DNA from: Pseudomonadota bacterium
GTDB lineage: Bacteria > Myxococcota_A > UBA796 > UBA9615
DNA: 64,000 nucleotides
Direction of reading: 5' to 3'
NCBI GenBank assembly: GCA_024229515.1
Contig: JAAESI010000340.1
Coordinates: forward strand, 1 to 64,000
The notes beneath the pieces were generated by a model, which saw nothing but the letters and a program-made list of their open reading frames with translations, did no database searches and was not told the DNA's origin. This document shows positions 8,570 through 16,021 of the stretch, one piece after another; the first letter of the stretch is position 1; each line of letters starts with the position of its first letter. Position numbers and translations under genes: made by a program.

Positions 8570-9192
8570 CGCAAGGCAGTCGCCGCCGCCACCAGACTAC
8601 GGGCCATGGCCCCCACCTCGGCGGGCGTGCGGCCGGGCTTGTAGAGCCGGCCCCCGATCCCGAACCCGCGGGCCCCGGCGTCCCACCAGGAGCCGAAGTC
8701 GGACGCCCCGACTCCGCCCACGGGGAGCACGAGCGCATCGGCGGGGAGCACCGAGCACATCGCTCGCAGCGCCGCCGGCGAGGACGCCGACGCGGGGAAC
8801 AGCTTCAGCGCGGAGGCGCCCGCATCCAGCGCGGCGAAGGCTTCGGTCGGGGTCAGCACCCCGGGGATCCAGGCGGCCCCTTCATCGCGGGCCGCTTCCC
8901 CCACCGCGGGGTCGAAGTTGGGCGCGACGATCAGCGAGCCGCCGACCTCCGCGATGGCCGCGACCTGAAACGCCTGCAGCACGGTGCCGGCGCCCACCAG
9001 GGCCCGATCTCCGACCGCCTCGACGATGGCGGCGATGCTCTCGAGAGGCCGCGGCGAGTTCAGCGGCACCTCGACGACGCGAACCCCCGCATCGACCACG
9101 GCGGTCGCGATGTCGGCGGCTTCGTCGGGCTCCACGCCCCGCAAGATCGCGACCAGGGGCACTTCGTTCAGCCAGCGCTTCAGTTCGATCAC
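8566..9192 (-). CDS. dgoA: 2-dehydro-3-deoxy-6-phosphogalactonate aldolase (KDPGal aldolase)
   Basis: The 208-aa class I aldolase of the KDPG/KDPGal family has LVAILRG at the start, VVEVPLNSP with the catalytic Glu, GAGTVL, ALKLFPAS with the Schiff-base Lys, and PVGGV near the end. VPLNSP is the DgoA version of this motif rather than the KDPG-aldolase VTLR version. It cleaves the phosphorylated ketodeoxy sugar acid to pyruvate and glyceraldehyde 3-phosphate. GTG start at 9192 overlaps the kinase TGA (GTGA). Confidence 0.88.
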   Translation of the reverse strand: MIELKRWLNEVPLVAILRGVEPDEAADIATAVVDAGVRVVEVPLNSPRPLESIAAIVEAVGDRALVGAGTVLQAFQVAAIAEVGGSLIVAPNFDPAVGEAARDEGAAWIPGVLTPTEAFAALDAGASALKLFPASASSPAALRAMCSVLPADALVLPVGGVGASDFGSWWDAGARGFGIGGRLYKPGRTPAEVGAMARSLVAAATALR

Positions 9193-10118
9193 GACACGAC
9201 TCCGCGTTCCTGGGCGATGCGCATCAGGCCGCGCGCCGCCACTTCATCTCCGTCGACCACCTCCGCATCCAAACCCTGGGCGTGCAACGCGGTCGCATAC
9301 CGGCCGCCGATCCCGGGGGACGCGACGACGCGGACCGTACCGGTCGGTTCCAGCGCGCGAAGCATCGATGTCACCTCCGAGCCGATCAGCAGACCCGAGC
9401 AGTACGACCACGCCTCGGCGGGCTCGAGTTGGCCCCGCAGGGTGCGGCTGCGCACGGTGAAGAGGTGGTGCAGCAGGCCCCCGGGGAGCTTGAGGTCGTC
9501 CATGCCGCGGGCGAACGCGGCTTCGTCCAGGACCTTGCCGTCCATCACCGCGCCGACCAGGCCGTGGTCGCGCAGCAGGCCGAAGGTCTCGCCCGTGAGG
9601 CAGGTGCTGAAGCTCGTGATCCGCCCGCCGGTCACCTCCGCCCACTTGGTGTGGGTGCCGGGGAGCACGACGAAGCCGTCGTCTTCGAGGCCGAGCAGCT
9701 GGGTCTCCTCCCCTCGCATCACGTCCGGCGCCCCGCTGACCCCGGTGCCGGCGACGCCGGGCACGATCCACGTTCGCTCCCGGGGCGCCGTGACCACCGA
9801 GTCAGCGATCTCGCGCAGCCCCGCGGGGGCGCCCACGTACGGCGCATCGACCCAGCCCTGGGCCGAGCCGACCATGCCGCTGAGCATCGTCGGGAGGTCC
9901 GCGATCTCGTCCATCCACTCCGAGGTGATGAGGTCGAGGACGCGAGCGCAGACCTCGCCCCGAGCGGACCGCACGCCCGCATCGAGGCTGTCGGTGGCGA
10001 GGATGTTGGCGCCCGCATCCAGCAGCCACGCACGCACCCGGGTGCTCCCCCAGTCGAGCCCGAGGAGCACCGGCCGCGGCACCGAGACCGTGGAGATCTC
10101 CGTCTCCGGCTCGCTCAC
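9189..10118 (-). CDS. dgoK: 2-dehydro-3-deoxygalactonokinase
   Basis: The 309-aa protein matches the DgoK family: LGLDWGSTRVRAWLLD is the N-terminal phosphate loop of the ASKHA fold, followed by MLSGMVGSAQGW, WIVPGV, MRGEETQLLGL, PGTHTKW and SPGIGGRYATAL. It phosphorylates 2-keto-3-deoxygalactonate just before the aldolase step. GTG at 10118 was chosen because it overlaps the SDR stop by 4 bp (GTGA); the longer ORF (413 aa) only adds antisense or out-of-frame sequence. Confidence 0.9.
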   Translation of the reverse strand: MSEPETEISTVSVPRPVLLGLDWGSTRVRAWLLDAGANILATDSLDAGVRSARGEVCARVLDLITSEWMDEIADLPTMLSGMVGSAQGWVDAPYVGAPAGLREIADSVVTAPRERTWIVPGVAGTGVSGAPDVMRGEETQLLGLEDDGFVVLPGTHTKWAEVTGGRITSFSTCLTGETFGLLRDHGLVGAVMDGKVLDEAAFARGMDDLKLPGGLLHHLFTVRSRTLRGQLEPAEAWSYCSGLLIGSEVTSMLRALEPTGTVRVVASPGIGGRYATALHAQGLDAEVVDGDEVAARGLMRIAQERGVVS

Positions 10119-10867
10119 GTCACCCCTCCGTCCACGTTCCACGACTGCGCGGTGACGGCCCGGGCCTGGTCGCTGGCGAGGAACAGCACCGTCGGGGCGA
10201 TGTCCGCGGGTTGCAACTCGATCGGCACGCACTGCTGCTGAAGGGTCGAGGCGAGCGCCTCGGGGGTGACCCACCGGGCTCGCTGCCGTTCCGTCATCAC
10301 CCAACCCGGCAGCACGCAGTTGGCGCGGATGCCGAACGGGCCGAGGTCCCGGGCGAGGCCGCGGGTGAGCCCCTCGATCCCCGCCTTGGCCGCGGTGTAG
10401 GCGGGCATGCCGCCGGTGGCGAGGCGCCACGACGTCGAGCCGAGGTTCACGATCGCGCCGCCGCCGGCGGTCTTCATGCCGGGGACGACCGCCTGGGCGG
10501 TGAAGAAGCAGGGGCGCAGGTTGATGTTCTGGACGAGGTCCCAGAACTCGGGGGTGACCTCGTCGATGCCGGCGCGCTCGTCCCAGCCGGCGTTGTTGAC
10601 GAGCACGTCGACCGGGCCCAGGTCGCGCTCGACCTGGGCCACGCCGGCGGCGATGGCGTCCGTGTCCGTCAGATCGACGTTCAGGAACCCCGGGGCCCCC
10701 CCAAGCCTTCGAACCACCGCCGCCGAAGGCTCGACCGCCCGGTCGAAGAATGCGACACGCGCGCCCTGGTGCACAAACGCCTCGACGATCGCGGCGCCGA
10801 TTCCCGCGCCTCCGCCGGTGACGAGGACGACCTTGTCGCGCAGGGACGGGTAGCTGGGCAGGGTCAT
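10115..10867 (-). CDS. Short-chain dehydrogenase/reductase, candidate aldose 1-dehydrogenase
   Basis: The 250-aa classical SDR has VTGGGAGIG at the cofactor site, NNAG, a catalytic Ser in NLGSTS, YTAAK (Tyr-Lys) and the C-terminal Gly-rich NVDGGVT typical of the fold. Asp near the second strand end (FFDRA) suggests NAD+ preference. Surrounded by dehydratase, DgoK, DgoA and a lactonase, it most simply oxidises the aldose to its lactone; several galactose dehydrogenases are SDRs. Its ATG shares one base with the dehydratase TGA. Confidence 0.82.
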   Translation of the reverse strand: MTLPSYPSLRDKVVLVTGGGAGIGAAIVEAFVHQGARVAFFDRAVEPSAAVVRRLGGAPGFLNVDLTDTDAIAAGVAQVERDLGPVDVLVNNAGWDERAGIDEVTPEFWDLVQNINLRPCFFTAQAVVPGMKTAGGGAIVNLGSTSWRLATGGMPAYTAAKAGIEGLTRGLARDLGPFGIRANCVLPGWVMTERQRARWVTPEALASTLQQQCVPIELQPADIAPTVLFLASDQARAVTAQSWNVDGGVT

Positions 10868-12591
10868 CAGTGGGACTCCCGGGTGACCTCGGCGCCGGAC
10901 TTGCCGACGAGGAAGTCGAGGTCGCAGCCGCTGTCGGCCTGGGTGACGTGGTCGACGTACAGCCGGGACCAGCCGCGACGCACGTCCGGCAGCGTCGGCG
11001 TCCAGGCTTCGCGTCGAGCCGCCAGTTCGACGTCGTCGACGTGGAGGTGGAGGCGGCCGGCGTCGGCGTCCAGGGTGATGAGGTCGCCGTCGCGGACGAG
11101 GGCGATCGGTCCTCCCGCGGCCGCTTCGGGGGCGACGTGGAGCACGACGGTGCCGAACGCGGTGCCGCTCATGCGCGCGTCGCTGATGCGGACCATGTCG
11201 GTGACGCCCGCTTCGAGCAGGTGCTTGGGGAGCGCCATGTTCCCGACCTCCGGCATGCCGGGGTAGCCCTTGGGGCCGCAGCCCTGGAGCACGAGCACGC
11301 TGTCGGCGGTGCAGTCCACGGTGTCGATGCGGGCCTTGAAGTCCTCGATGGAGGAGAAGACGACCGCGGGTCCGGTATGCGTCAGCAACTCGGGCGTCGA
11401 CGCCGACGGCTTGATCACCGCCCCGTCCGGCGCAAGGTTCCCCCGCAACACGCGAAGCCCCCCATCCGCACACAGCGGCGCGGCGGTCGACCGAACGACC
11501 TCGTGGTTGAACACCTCGGCTCCATCCACCGCGTCGCGCAAGGTGCCGCCGCCGACGGTGGGGACGTCGAGCTCGAAGGTGTCGGACAGTTCCGCGATGA
11601 CCGCCGACATGCCGCCGGCGTAGTGGAAGTCCTCCATCAGGTACTGCCCCGACGGCATCAGGTCGACGATGGTGGGCACGCCCTGGCCGGCGTCGCTCCA
11701 GTCATCCAGGCCGAGCTCGACGCCGATGCGTCCCGCGATCGCGAGCAGGTGCACGACCGCGTTGGTCGAGCCGCCCAGCGCCGCCACCGCGCGGATGCCG
11801 TTGCGGAACGCCGCCGGCGTCAGCAGCGCTTCCGGGGTCACCCCGTCGGTCACCATCTGCACGATGCGCCGGCCGCTCCGGTGGGCCAGCTCCTGCCGAT
11901 CCGCGGTCACCGCGGGCGCCGTCCCGTTGCCCGGCAGCGCCTGCCCCATGGCTTCGACCACGCACGCCATCGTGGAGGCGGTGCCCATGGTCATGCAGGT
12001 GCCCGCGCTGCGGCTCATGCAGCGCTCGGCGGCGTTGAACTCCGCCTGCGACATCGTGCCCGCGCGCACCGCTTCGCTGAACTTCCAGACGTCCGTTCCC
12101 GAGCCGATCGCCCGCCCCCGGTAGCGCCCGCTGAGCATCGGCCCCGAGCTCACGACGACGAACGGGAGCCCGACGGAGCACGCCCCCATCACCTGCCCTG
12201 GCGTCGTCTTGTCGCAGCCGCCCAGCAGCACCACGCCGTCCAGCGGGTTGCCGCGGATCGACTCCTCGACCTCCATCGCGAGCAGGTTGCGCCACAGCAT
12301 CGCGGTGGGCCGCATCTGGGTCTCGCCCAGGCTCATGGCGGGGAACTCGACGGGCAGCGCGCCCATCTCCCAGACGCCCCGGGCGACGTGTTTGGCGAGG
12401 GTCCGCAGGTGCGCGTTGCACGGGGTCAACTGCGACCACGTGTTGCAGATCCCGATGATCGGGCGGCCGTCGAAGACGTCGTCGGGGAGGCCCTGCGACT
12501 TCATCCACGAGCGGTGGATGAACCCGTCCTTGTCGGCCTTGCCGTACCAGTCGGCGCTACGAAGCTTCGGCTTCTTGGTCTCGTCGCTCAC
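10867..12591 (-). CDS. IlvD/Edd family sugar-acid dehydratase
   Basis: The 574-aa protein has the three Fe-S ligand regions of this family: CNTWSQLTPCN near residue 50, GGCDKTTPG near 128 and AGTCMTMGTAST near 198, plus GGSTNAV and the Ser-containing MSGTAFGT near the C-terminus. The RSWMKSQGLPDDVFDGRP opening matches the pentonate/hexonate dehydratases (arabonate, xylonate, galactonate type) rather than biosynthetic IlvD. It should dehydrate an aldonate to the 2-keto-3-deoxy acid used by DgoK. The GTG start overlaps the upstream GH1 gene by 35 bp, more than the other junctions. Confidence 0.88.
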   Translation of the reverse strand: MSDETKKPKLRSADWYGKADKDGFIHRSWMKSQGLPDDVFDGRPIIGICNTWSQLTPCNAHLRTLAKHVARGVWEMGALPVEFPAMSLGETQMRPTAMLWRNLLAMEVEESIRGNPLDGVVLLGGCDKTTPGQVMGACSVGLPFVVVSSGPMLSGRYRGRAIGSGTDVWKFSEAVRAGTMSQAEFNAAERCMSRSAGTCMTMGTASTMACVVEAMGQALPGNGTAPAVTADRQELAHRSGRRIVQMVTDGVTPEALLTPAAFRNGIRAVAALGGSTNAVVHLLAIAGRIGVELGLDDWSDAGQGVPTIVDLMPSGQYLMEDFHYAGGMSAVIAELSDTFELDVPTVGGGTLRDAVDGAEVFNHEVVRSTAAPLCADGGLRVLRGNLAPDGAVIKPSASTPELLTHTGPAVVFSSIEDFKARIDTVDCTADSVLVLQGCGPKGYPGMPEVGNMALPKHLLEAGVTDMVRISDARMSGTAFGTVVLHVAPEAAAGGPIALVRDGDLITLDADAGRLHLHVDDVELAARREAWTPTLPDVRRGWSRLYVDHVTQADSGCDLDFLVGKSGAEVTRESH

Positions 12592-13996
12592 GTCGCTTCG
12601 CCTTCGTGTCCGCCACCAACTTCACGAACGGCTTCGCGCCGTCGCGGAGCGTGCGCTCCTGGGTCTCGTAGTCCACCCCGAACAGCCCGAACCGGGGCAC
12701 CCAGCCCTCGGCCCACTCGAAGTTGTCCAGCAGCGACCAGTAGTGGTAGCCGCGGACGTCGACGCCCTCGGTCATCGCCCGACTCATCGCGTACGCGTAC
12801 GTGGTGATCCAGTGGGCGCGGCGGTCGCCCTTGTCGTCGGGGAGGCCGTTCTCGGTGACGTAGACGGGCTTGCCCACCTCGCCGATCTGCTTGAGCGCCC
12901 GGTAGAAGCCCTCCGGGTAGATGCAGTACGGCATGTCCACGGCGATGTCCCCGGGGCGGGCGAACGTCTCGAACGGCGGCTCAGTCGACGTGAACGGCGT
13001 CACCAGCAGGTGCGAGTAGTAGTTCAGCCCCACGAAGTCGCCGGGGGCGGGGCCGTCGTCGATCACCTGCACGTGGCGGGCGAAGGGCACCGTCGACCGG
13101 AACGTGCCGGTCTTCAGGTACCCGATCACCGACTCGTTGTAGCCAGCCTCCAGGATCCGAGCGAGCACCCAGTGGATCGGGTTCCAGCGGCGCCACGGCT
13201 CGAACTGGAAGATGTTCTTCACCAGCCCGATCTCGACCTCGTCGCCGTGCGGCATCGCCTTCAGCGCCTTCGTCACCCGGCTGTGGCTCAGCATCAGGTT
13301 GCCGAGCACGCGCATCGCCCGCTTCGGCGACCGCACCCCCGGCGGGAAGGCTCCCAGCCCCCAGCCCATGACCGCGAACGGCCCCGGCTCGTTGTGGGTG
13401 CACCAGCGCTTCACGCGGCTTCCGTACTCCGCGAAGACCCGCTCGCTGAAGCGCACGAAGTGGTCGAGGTTCGCCTCGTGCTCGAAGCTGCCGAGCTCCT
13501 CGAACCAGAGCGGGTGGCTGAAGTGGTGCAGCGTCAGCATCGGCTCGATGCCGGCGGCCAGCAGCGCGTCGATGACCTCGCCGTAGTGGTCCAGCGCGGC
13601 CTGGTCGTAGACCCCGGGTTCGGCCTCGATGCGGGACCACGCGACGCTGAAGCGGTAGCTGTCCACGCCGAGCTCGTCCTTCATGCGGCGGATGTCGTCC
13701 CGGAAGAGGTTGTAGTGGTCGACGGCGACGCCCGCGCGGGCCCCCTCGTGGATGCGCGGCCGCCCCTTGCGGTCGACCTGGCTCTCCCACCACTGCCAGT
13801 TGCAGGAGGGCATGTTCCCCTCGACCTGGTAGGCCGCCGTGGCGGTGCCCCAGACGAAGTCCCGGGGGAAGTCGACATCGTCGACGTCGATGGCGCTCCA
13901 GTCCCACCGCAGCTCCGGGTAGCGGAGGTGCAGGCGCAGGGTGAAGAGGCCCAGCAGCGCGACCAGCACGCCGGGGATGACGACGAGCCAGATCAC
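12557..13996 (-). CDS. Membrane-anchored family GH1 beta-glycosidase
   Basis: The 479-aa protein starts with a hydrophobic anchor (IWLVVIPGVLVALLGLFTL) followed by a complete GH1 barrel. The N-terminal FVWGTATAAYQVEG, the acid/base motif THNEP near residue 205, LNYYS and the nucleophile motif VTENG near residue 390 are all present, with DNFEWAEGW at the end. GH1 enzymes usually lack membrane anchors; an N-terminal anchor and the WAEGW-x-PRFGL end recall plant SFR2-type galactolipid enzymes (inference). GTG 13996 overlaps the upstream lipoprotein stop by 4 bp. It may release the aldose that the downstream genes oxidise. Confidence 0.9.
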   Translation of the reverse strand: MIWLVVIPGVLVALLGLFTLRLHLRYPELRWDWSAIDVDDVDFPRDFVWGTATAAYQVEGNMPSCNWQWWESQVDRKGRPRIHEGARAGVAVDHYNLFRDDIRRMKDELGVDSYRFSVAWSRIEAEPGVYDQAALDHYGEVIDALLAAGIEPMLTLHHFSHPLWFEELGSFEHEANLDHFVRFSERVFAEYGSRVKRWCTHNEPGPFAVMGWGLGAFPPGVRSPKRAMRVLGNLMLSHSRVTKALKAMPHGDEVEIGLVKNIFQFEPWRRWNPIHWVLARILEAGYNESVIGYLKTGTFRSTVPFARHVQVIDDGPAPGDFVGLNYYSHLLVTPFTSTEPPFETFARPGDIAVDMPYCIYPEGFYRALKQIGEVGKPVYVTENGLPDDKGDRRAHWITTYAYAMSRAMTEGVDVRGYHYWSLLDNFEWAEGWVPRFGLFGVDYETQERTLRDGAKPFVKLVADTKAKRRERRDQEAEAS

Positions 13997-14775
13997 GGTG
14001 CGTTCTCGTCCAGGTAGGCGTCCAGCGTCTCGCTGTTGGTCCGGTAGTTGTCGCCCACGAGGCGCACCGCGGTGACCGGGTTCACCGCGTCCTGCGTGAC
14101 GATCATCCAGGCCGCCTGCAGCCGCACGAAGCCGCCGCTGGCGGACTCGATGAACATGTTCAGGTGGAACTGCTCGTCCACCTCCAGCAGCGAGCTGTTG
14201 GTCTCCGGCGGGCTGATGAGCCAGTTGCGCTGGACCATCGCCCGACGCTCGCTGCCCTCGACCCAGACGTACTCGTTCTGCAGCTCCGAGATGGTGTGCA
14301 GGTTCAGCGGGAACTCGGCCTGGTAGTGCTCGGACGCCGACGTGCGGTCGCAGCTGAGGTCGAGAAAGCACTCGTGGTCGGTGTCCCAGGTGCGCTCGTA
14401 CTCGGAGAAGGAGTCCGGGTAGACCTCGTCGATCTCGGAGCCGACCATCGCGAAGGCGGCGTCATCCACGGTGTAGTCCGACTCGGTGAACACCGCGATG
14501 GCGACCATGCCGTCGGTGCTGCGATCCACGTCGTCCACGTCATCGACCGTCTCCTCGGTCAACGAGCTGATGTCCCAGTCCTCGTCCAGCGAGTCCTCGA
14601 GGCTCGCGTCCACGAAGTCAGCCAGCCGGTCGATGCCGGAGATCATGGCCGCGGGGTCCTCGTCCTGGTGGTGAGAGAAGAGCCAGACGCTGAGCTCATC
14701 AAGCTCGGCGGGCGCCTCGGGGGGCGCCACGCACCCGCTCGCGACGAGGGCAATCAGAAGTAGGAAACGCTGCAT
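13993..14775 (-). CDS. Putative lipoprotein, first gene of the sugar operon
   Basis: The 260-aa product has a lipoprotein leader with lipobox LVASGC at residue 15. The mature part is acidic with two neighbouring Cys residues (CFLDLSC) and mixed alpha/beta character. No family recognised. It starts the operon directly behind the promoter and palindrome: the ATG is 7 nt from the -10 element, so the mRNA may be leaderless. As the operon leader it may bind or help deliver the glycoside substrate (inference from position only). Confidence 0.7.
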   Translation of the reverse strand: MQRFLLLIALVASGCVAPPEAPAELDELSVWLFSHHQDEDPAAMISGIDRLADFVDASLEDSLDEDWDISSLTEETVDDVDDVDRSTDGMVAIAVFTESDYTVDDAAFAMVGSEIDEVYPDSFSEYERTWDTDHECFLDLSCDRTSASEHYQAEFPLNLHTISELQNEYVWVEGSERRAMVQRNWLISPPETNSSLLEVDEQFHLNMFIESASGGFVRLQAAWMIVTQDAVNPVTAVRLVGDNYRTNSETLDAYLDENAP

Positions 14776-14782
14776 GGGCGGA

Positions 14783-14811
14783 TATCTACTCCTCGGTAGA
14801 TTAATCGTCAA
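14783..14811 (-). promoter_or_regulatory. Promoter of the lipoprotein-GH1-dgo operon
   Basis: Read on the minus strand: TTGACG (14811-14806), a 17-nt spacer, TAGATA (14788-14783), then 7 nt to the ATG at 14775. This is the same layout as the START-like gene promoter, including the near absence of a 5' leader. Confidence 0.65.
14784..14801. promoter_or_regulatory. Palindromic operator ATCTAC-N6-GTAGAT (copy 2)
   Basis: ATCTAC tcctcg GTAGAT, half-sites identical to copy 1 at 5793-5810 with the same gap but a different middle, overlapping the -10 and spacer of the operon promoter. It lies between divergent genes, as copy 1 does. Identical half-sites with non-conserved middles indicate selection for a protein-binding site. 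Confidence 0.62.
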
Positions 14812-14880
14812 CGCCAAATCGGACGGACCCCAAACTCTTAGCAGGGCCGCAACATCTGCTACAGGTTCGGACGCGTGTTG

Positions 14881-15426
14881 ATGAAACTCCTGCAGAACGC
14901 TCGGGACGAGGGGCGTGACTTCAAGGCCGCGCTCGACGAAGCACCGGACTTCGGATTCCGCTGGGACATCCTGGGCGTGCGTCGCGTGCTCCACGCGACC
15001 TGGTGGCGCCTGCTGCGCGAGCATGTGGATCCCCGCGAGCTGGGCTGGGCGGTCTTCCTCGGCATCTTCATCGGGCTGTCGCCGTTCTACGGAACCCACG
15101 TCATCGCGGCGCTGCTGTGCGCCTTCTTCTTCAAGCTGAACAAGCTCGCCGTCTGGCTCGCGACCAACGTCAGCTTCCCCGTCATCTCCCCCTTCTTCGC
15201 GTTCGTCAGCTGCCAACTGGGGCACTTCGCGCTCGAGGGGGAGTGGCTGATGCTCGGGCTCGATGCGTTCATCGAGGGCGACAAGATCGAGCTCGTCAAA
15301 GAGCTCTTCATCTACTGGACCGTCGGCTTCCCCATCCAGGGGATGATCCTCGGACCCATCGCGGCAGCCATCACGTACCGCGTCGCGAAAGCCCGCCAAG
15401 GCAATAAGACCGAAGAAGTCTCGTAA
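14881..15426 (+). CDS. DUF2062 family integral membrane protein
   Basis: The 181-aa protein has three to four hydrophobic segments and the DUF2062 pattern: FLGIFIGLSPFYGTH, then AVWLATNVSFPVISPFFAF and a C-terminal segment near FPIQGMILGPIAAAITY. The family is of unknown function and often sits near envelope or glycosyltransferase genes. ATG 14881 is preferred over the in-frame GTG and TTG two and one codons upstream. It is divergent from the sugar operon, sharing the region with palindrome copy 2. Confidence 0.82.
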   Translation: MKLLQNARDEGRDFKAALDEAPDFGFRWDILGVRRVLHATWWRLLREHVDPRELGWAVFLGIFIGLSPFYGTHVIAALLCAFFFKLNKLAVWLATNVSFPVISPFFAFVSCQLGHFALEGEWLMLGLDAFIEGDKIELVKELFIYWTVGFPIQGMILGPIAAAITYRVAKARQGNKTEEVS

Positions 15427-15432
15427 TCCGGC

Positions 15433-15460
15433 TTGACTCGCGGATCGGGGGGATTATGTT
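15433..15460 (+). promoter_or_regulatory. Promoter of the phasin-like gene
   Basis: TTGACT at 15433-15438, 16-nt spacer, TATGTT at 15455-15460. The predicted start of transcription falls just before the FadR-like operator, which would lie at about +6 to +23, a position suited to repression. Confidence 0.5.
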
Positions 15461-15472
15461 CCGAATCGCGAG

Positions 15473-15490
15473 TGACTGAATACTCATTCA
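15473..15490. promoter_or_regulatory. FadR (TetR-type)-like operator
   Basis: TGACTGA-ATAC-TCATTCA is an imperfect palindrome with one half-site mismatch. It agrees with the Bacillus subtilis FadR consensus TGAATGANTANTCATTCA at all but one position, including the central TA. That regulator is a TetR-type repressor released by long-chain acyl-CoA. Its place between promoter and start codon of a phasin-like gene fits control by fatty-acid status. No tetR-family gene is visible nearby. Confidence 0.5.
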
Positions 15491-15515
15491 TTCGCCAAAG
15501 GAACCGGAGACAATC

Positions 15516-16004
15516 ATGCAGAACCTCTTCATCGAGCGACTCGAGAAGACCCGCGAGCAGATCGTGACCTGGAGCAACGAGCGCATCGACGAGCTCAAGG
15601 CCCAGTCGGAGACCTTCGCGGAGCGCCGCGAGGACCTCGTCGCCCGCGGCAACACCAAGTTCGACCAGGCCGCTGGCGCCGTCCGCACCGCGGAGGCGAC
15701 CGTCCTGGAGACCACCCGCGACCTGCTGAACAAGGCCAACGAGACCTTCGACGGCAAGGCCGCATTCCTCGCCCGGGGCGCCGAAGCCCTGGACTCCGCG
15801 CTCATCGATCTGCGCGCCGGCCACAGCGCCACGCTGCCGATCGATGGCTTCGACGAGCTGTCGATCAAGAAGATCCTCCCCCTGATGGCGGACTTCGACC
15901 TCGCTCAGCTCAAGACCGTGCGCGCCTACGAGGCGGCGAACAAGGCCCGCAAGACCCTGCTCAAGGAGCTGGACGCGCGGATCGAGGAGTTCGCCGCGGC
16001 CTAG
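15516..16004 (+). CDS. Phasin-like/amphipathic helical protein
   Basis: The 162-aa protein is almost entirely helical: a coiled-coil N-terminal two thirds (residues 1-100) with heptads typical of phasins and other lipid- or PHA-granule proteins, then a small C-terminal helical unit (LPIDGFDELSIKKILPLM ... VRAYEAANKARKTLLKEL). That kind of C-terminal unit recurs in actinobacterial granule- and envelope-associated proteins. No signal peptide. A good Shine-Dalgarno (GGAG) lies 6 nt before the ATG. The FadR-like operator upstream supports a link with lipid or polyhydroxyalkanoate storage; no PHA synthase lies in the window. Confidence 0.6.
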   Translation: MQNLFIERLEKTREQIVTWSNERIDELKAQSETFAERREDLVARGNTKFDQAAGAVRTAEATVLETTRDLLNKANETFDGKAAFLARGAEALDSALIDLRAGHSATLPIDGFDELSIKKILPLMADFDLAQLKTVRAYEAANKARKTLLKELDARIEEFAAA

Positions 16005-16021
16005 TCGCGTAGAGTCCGCCG

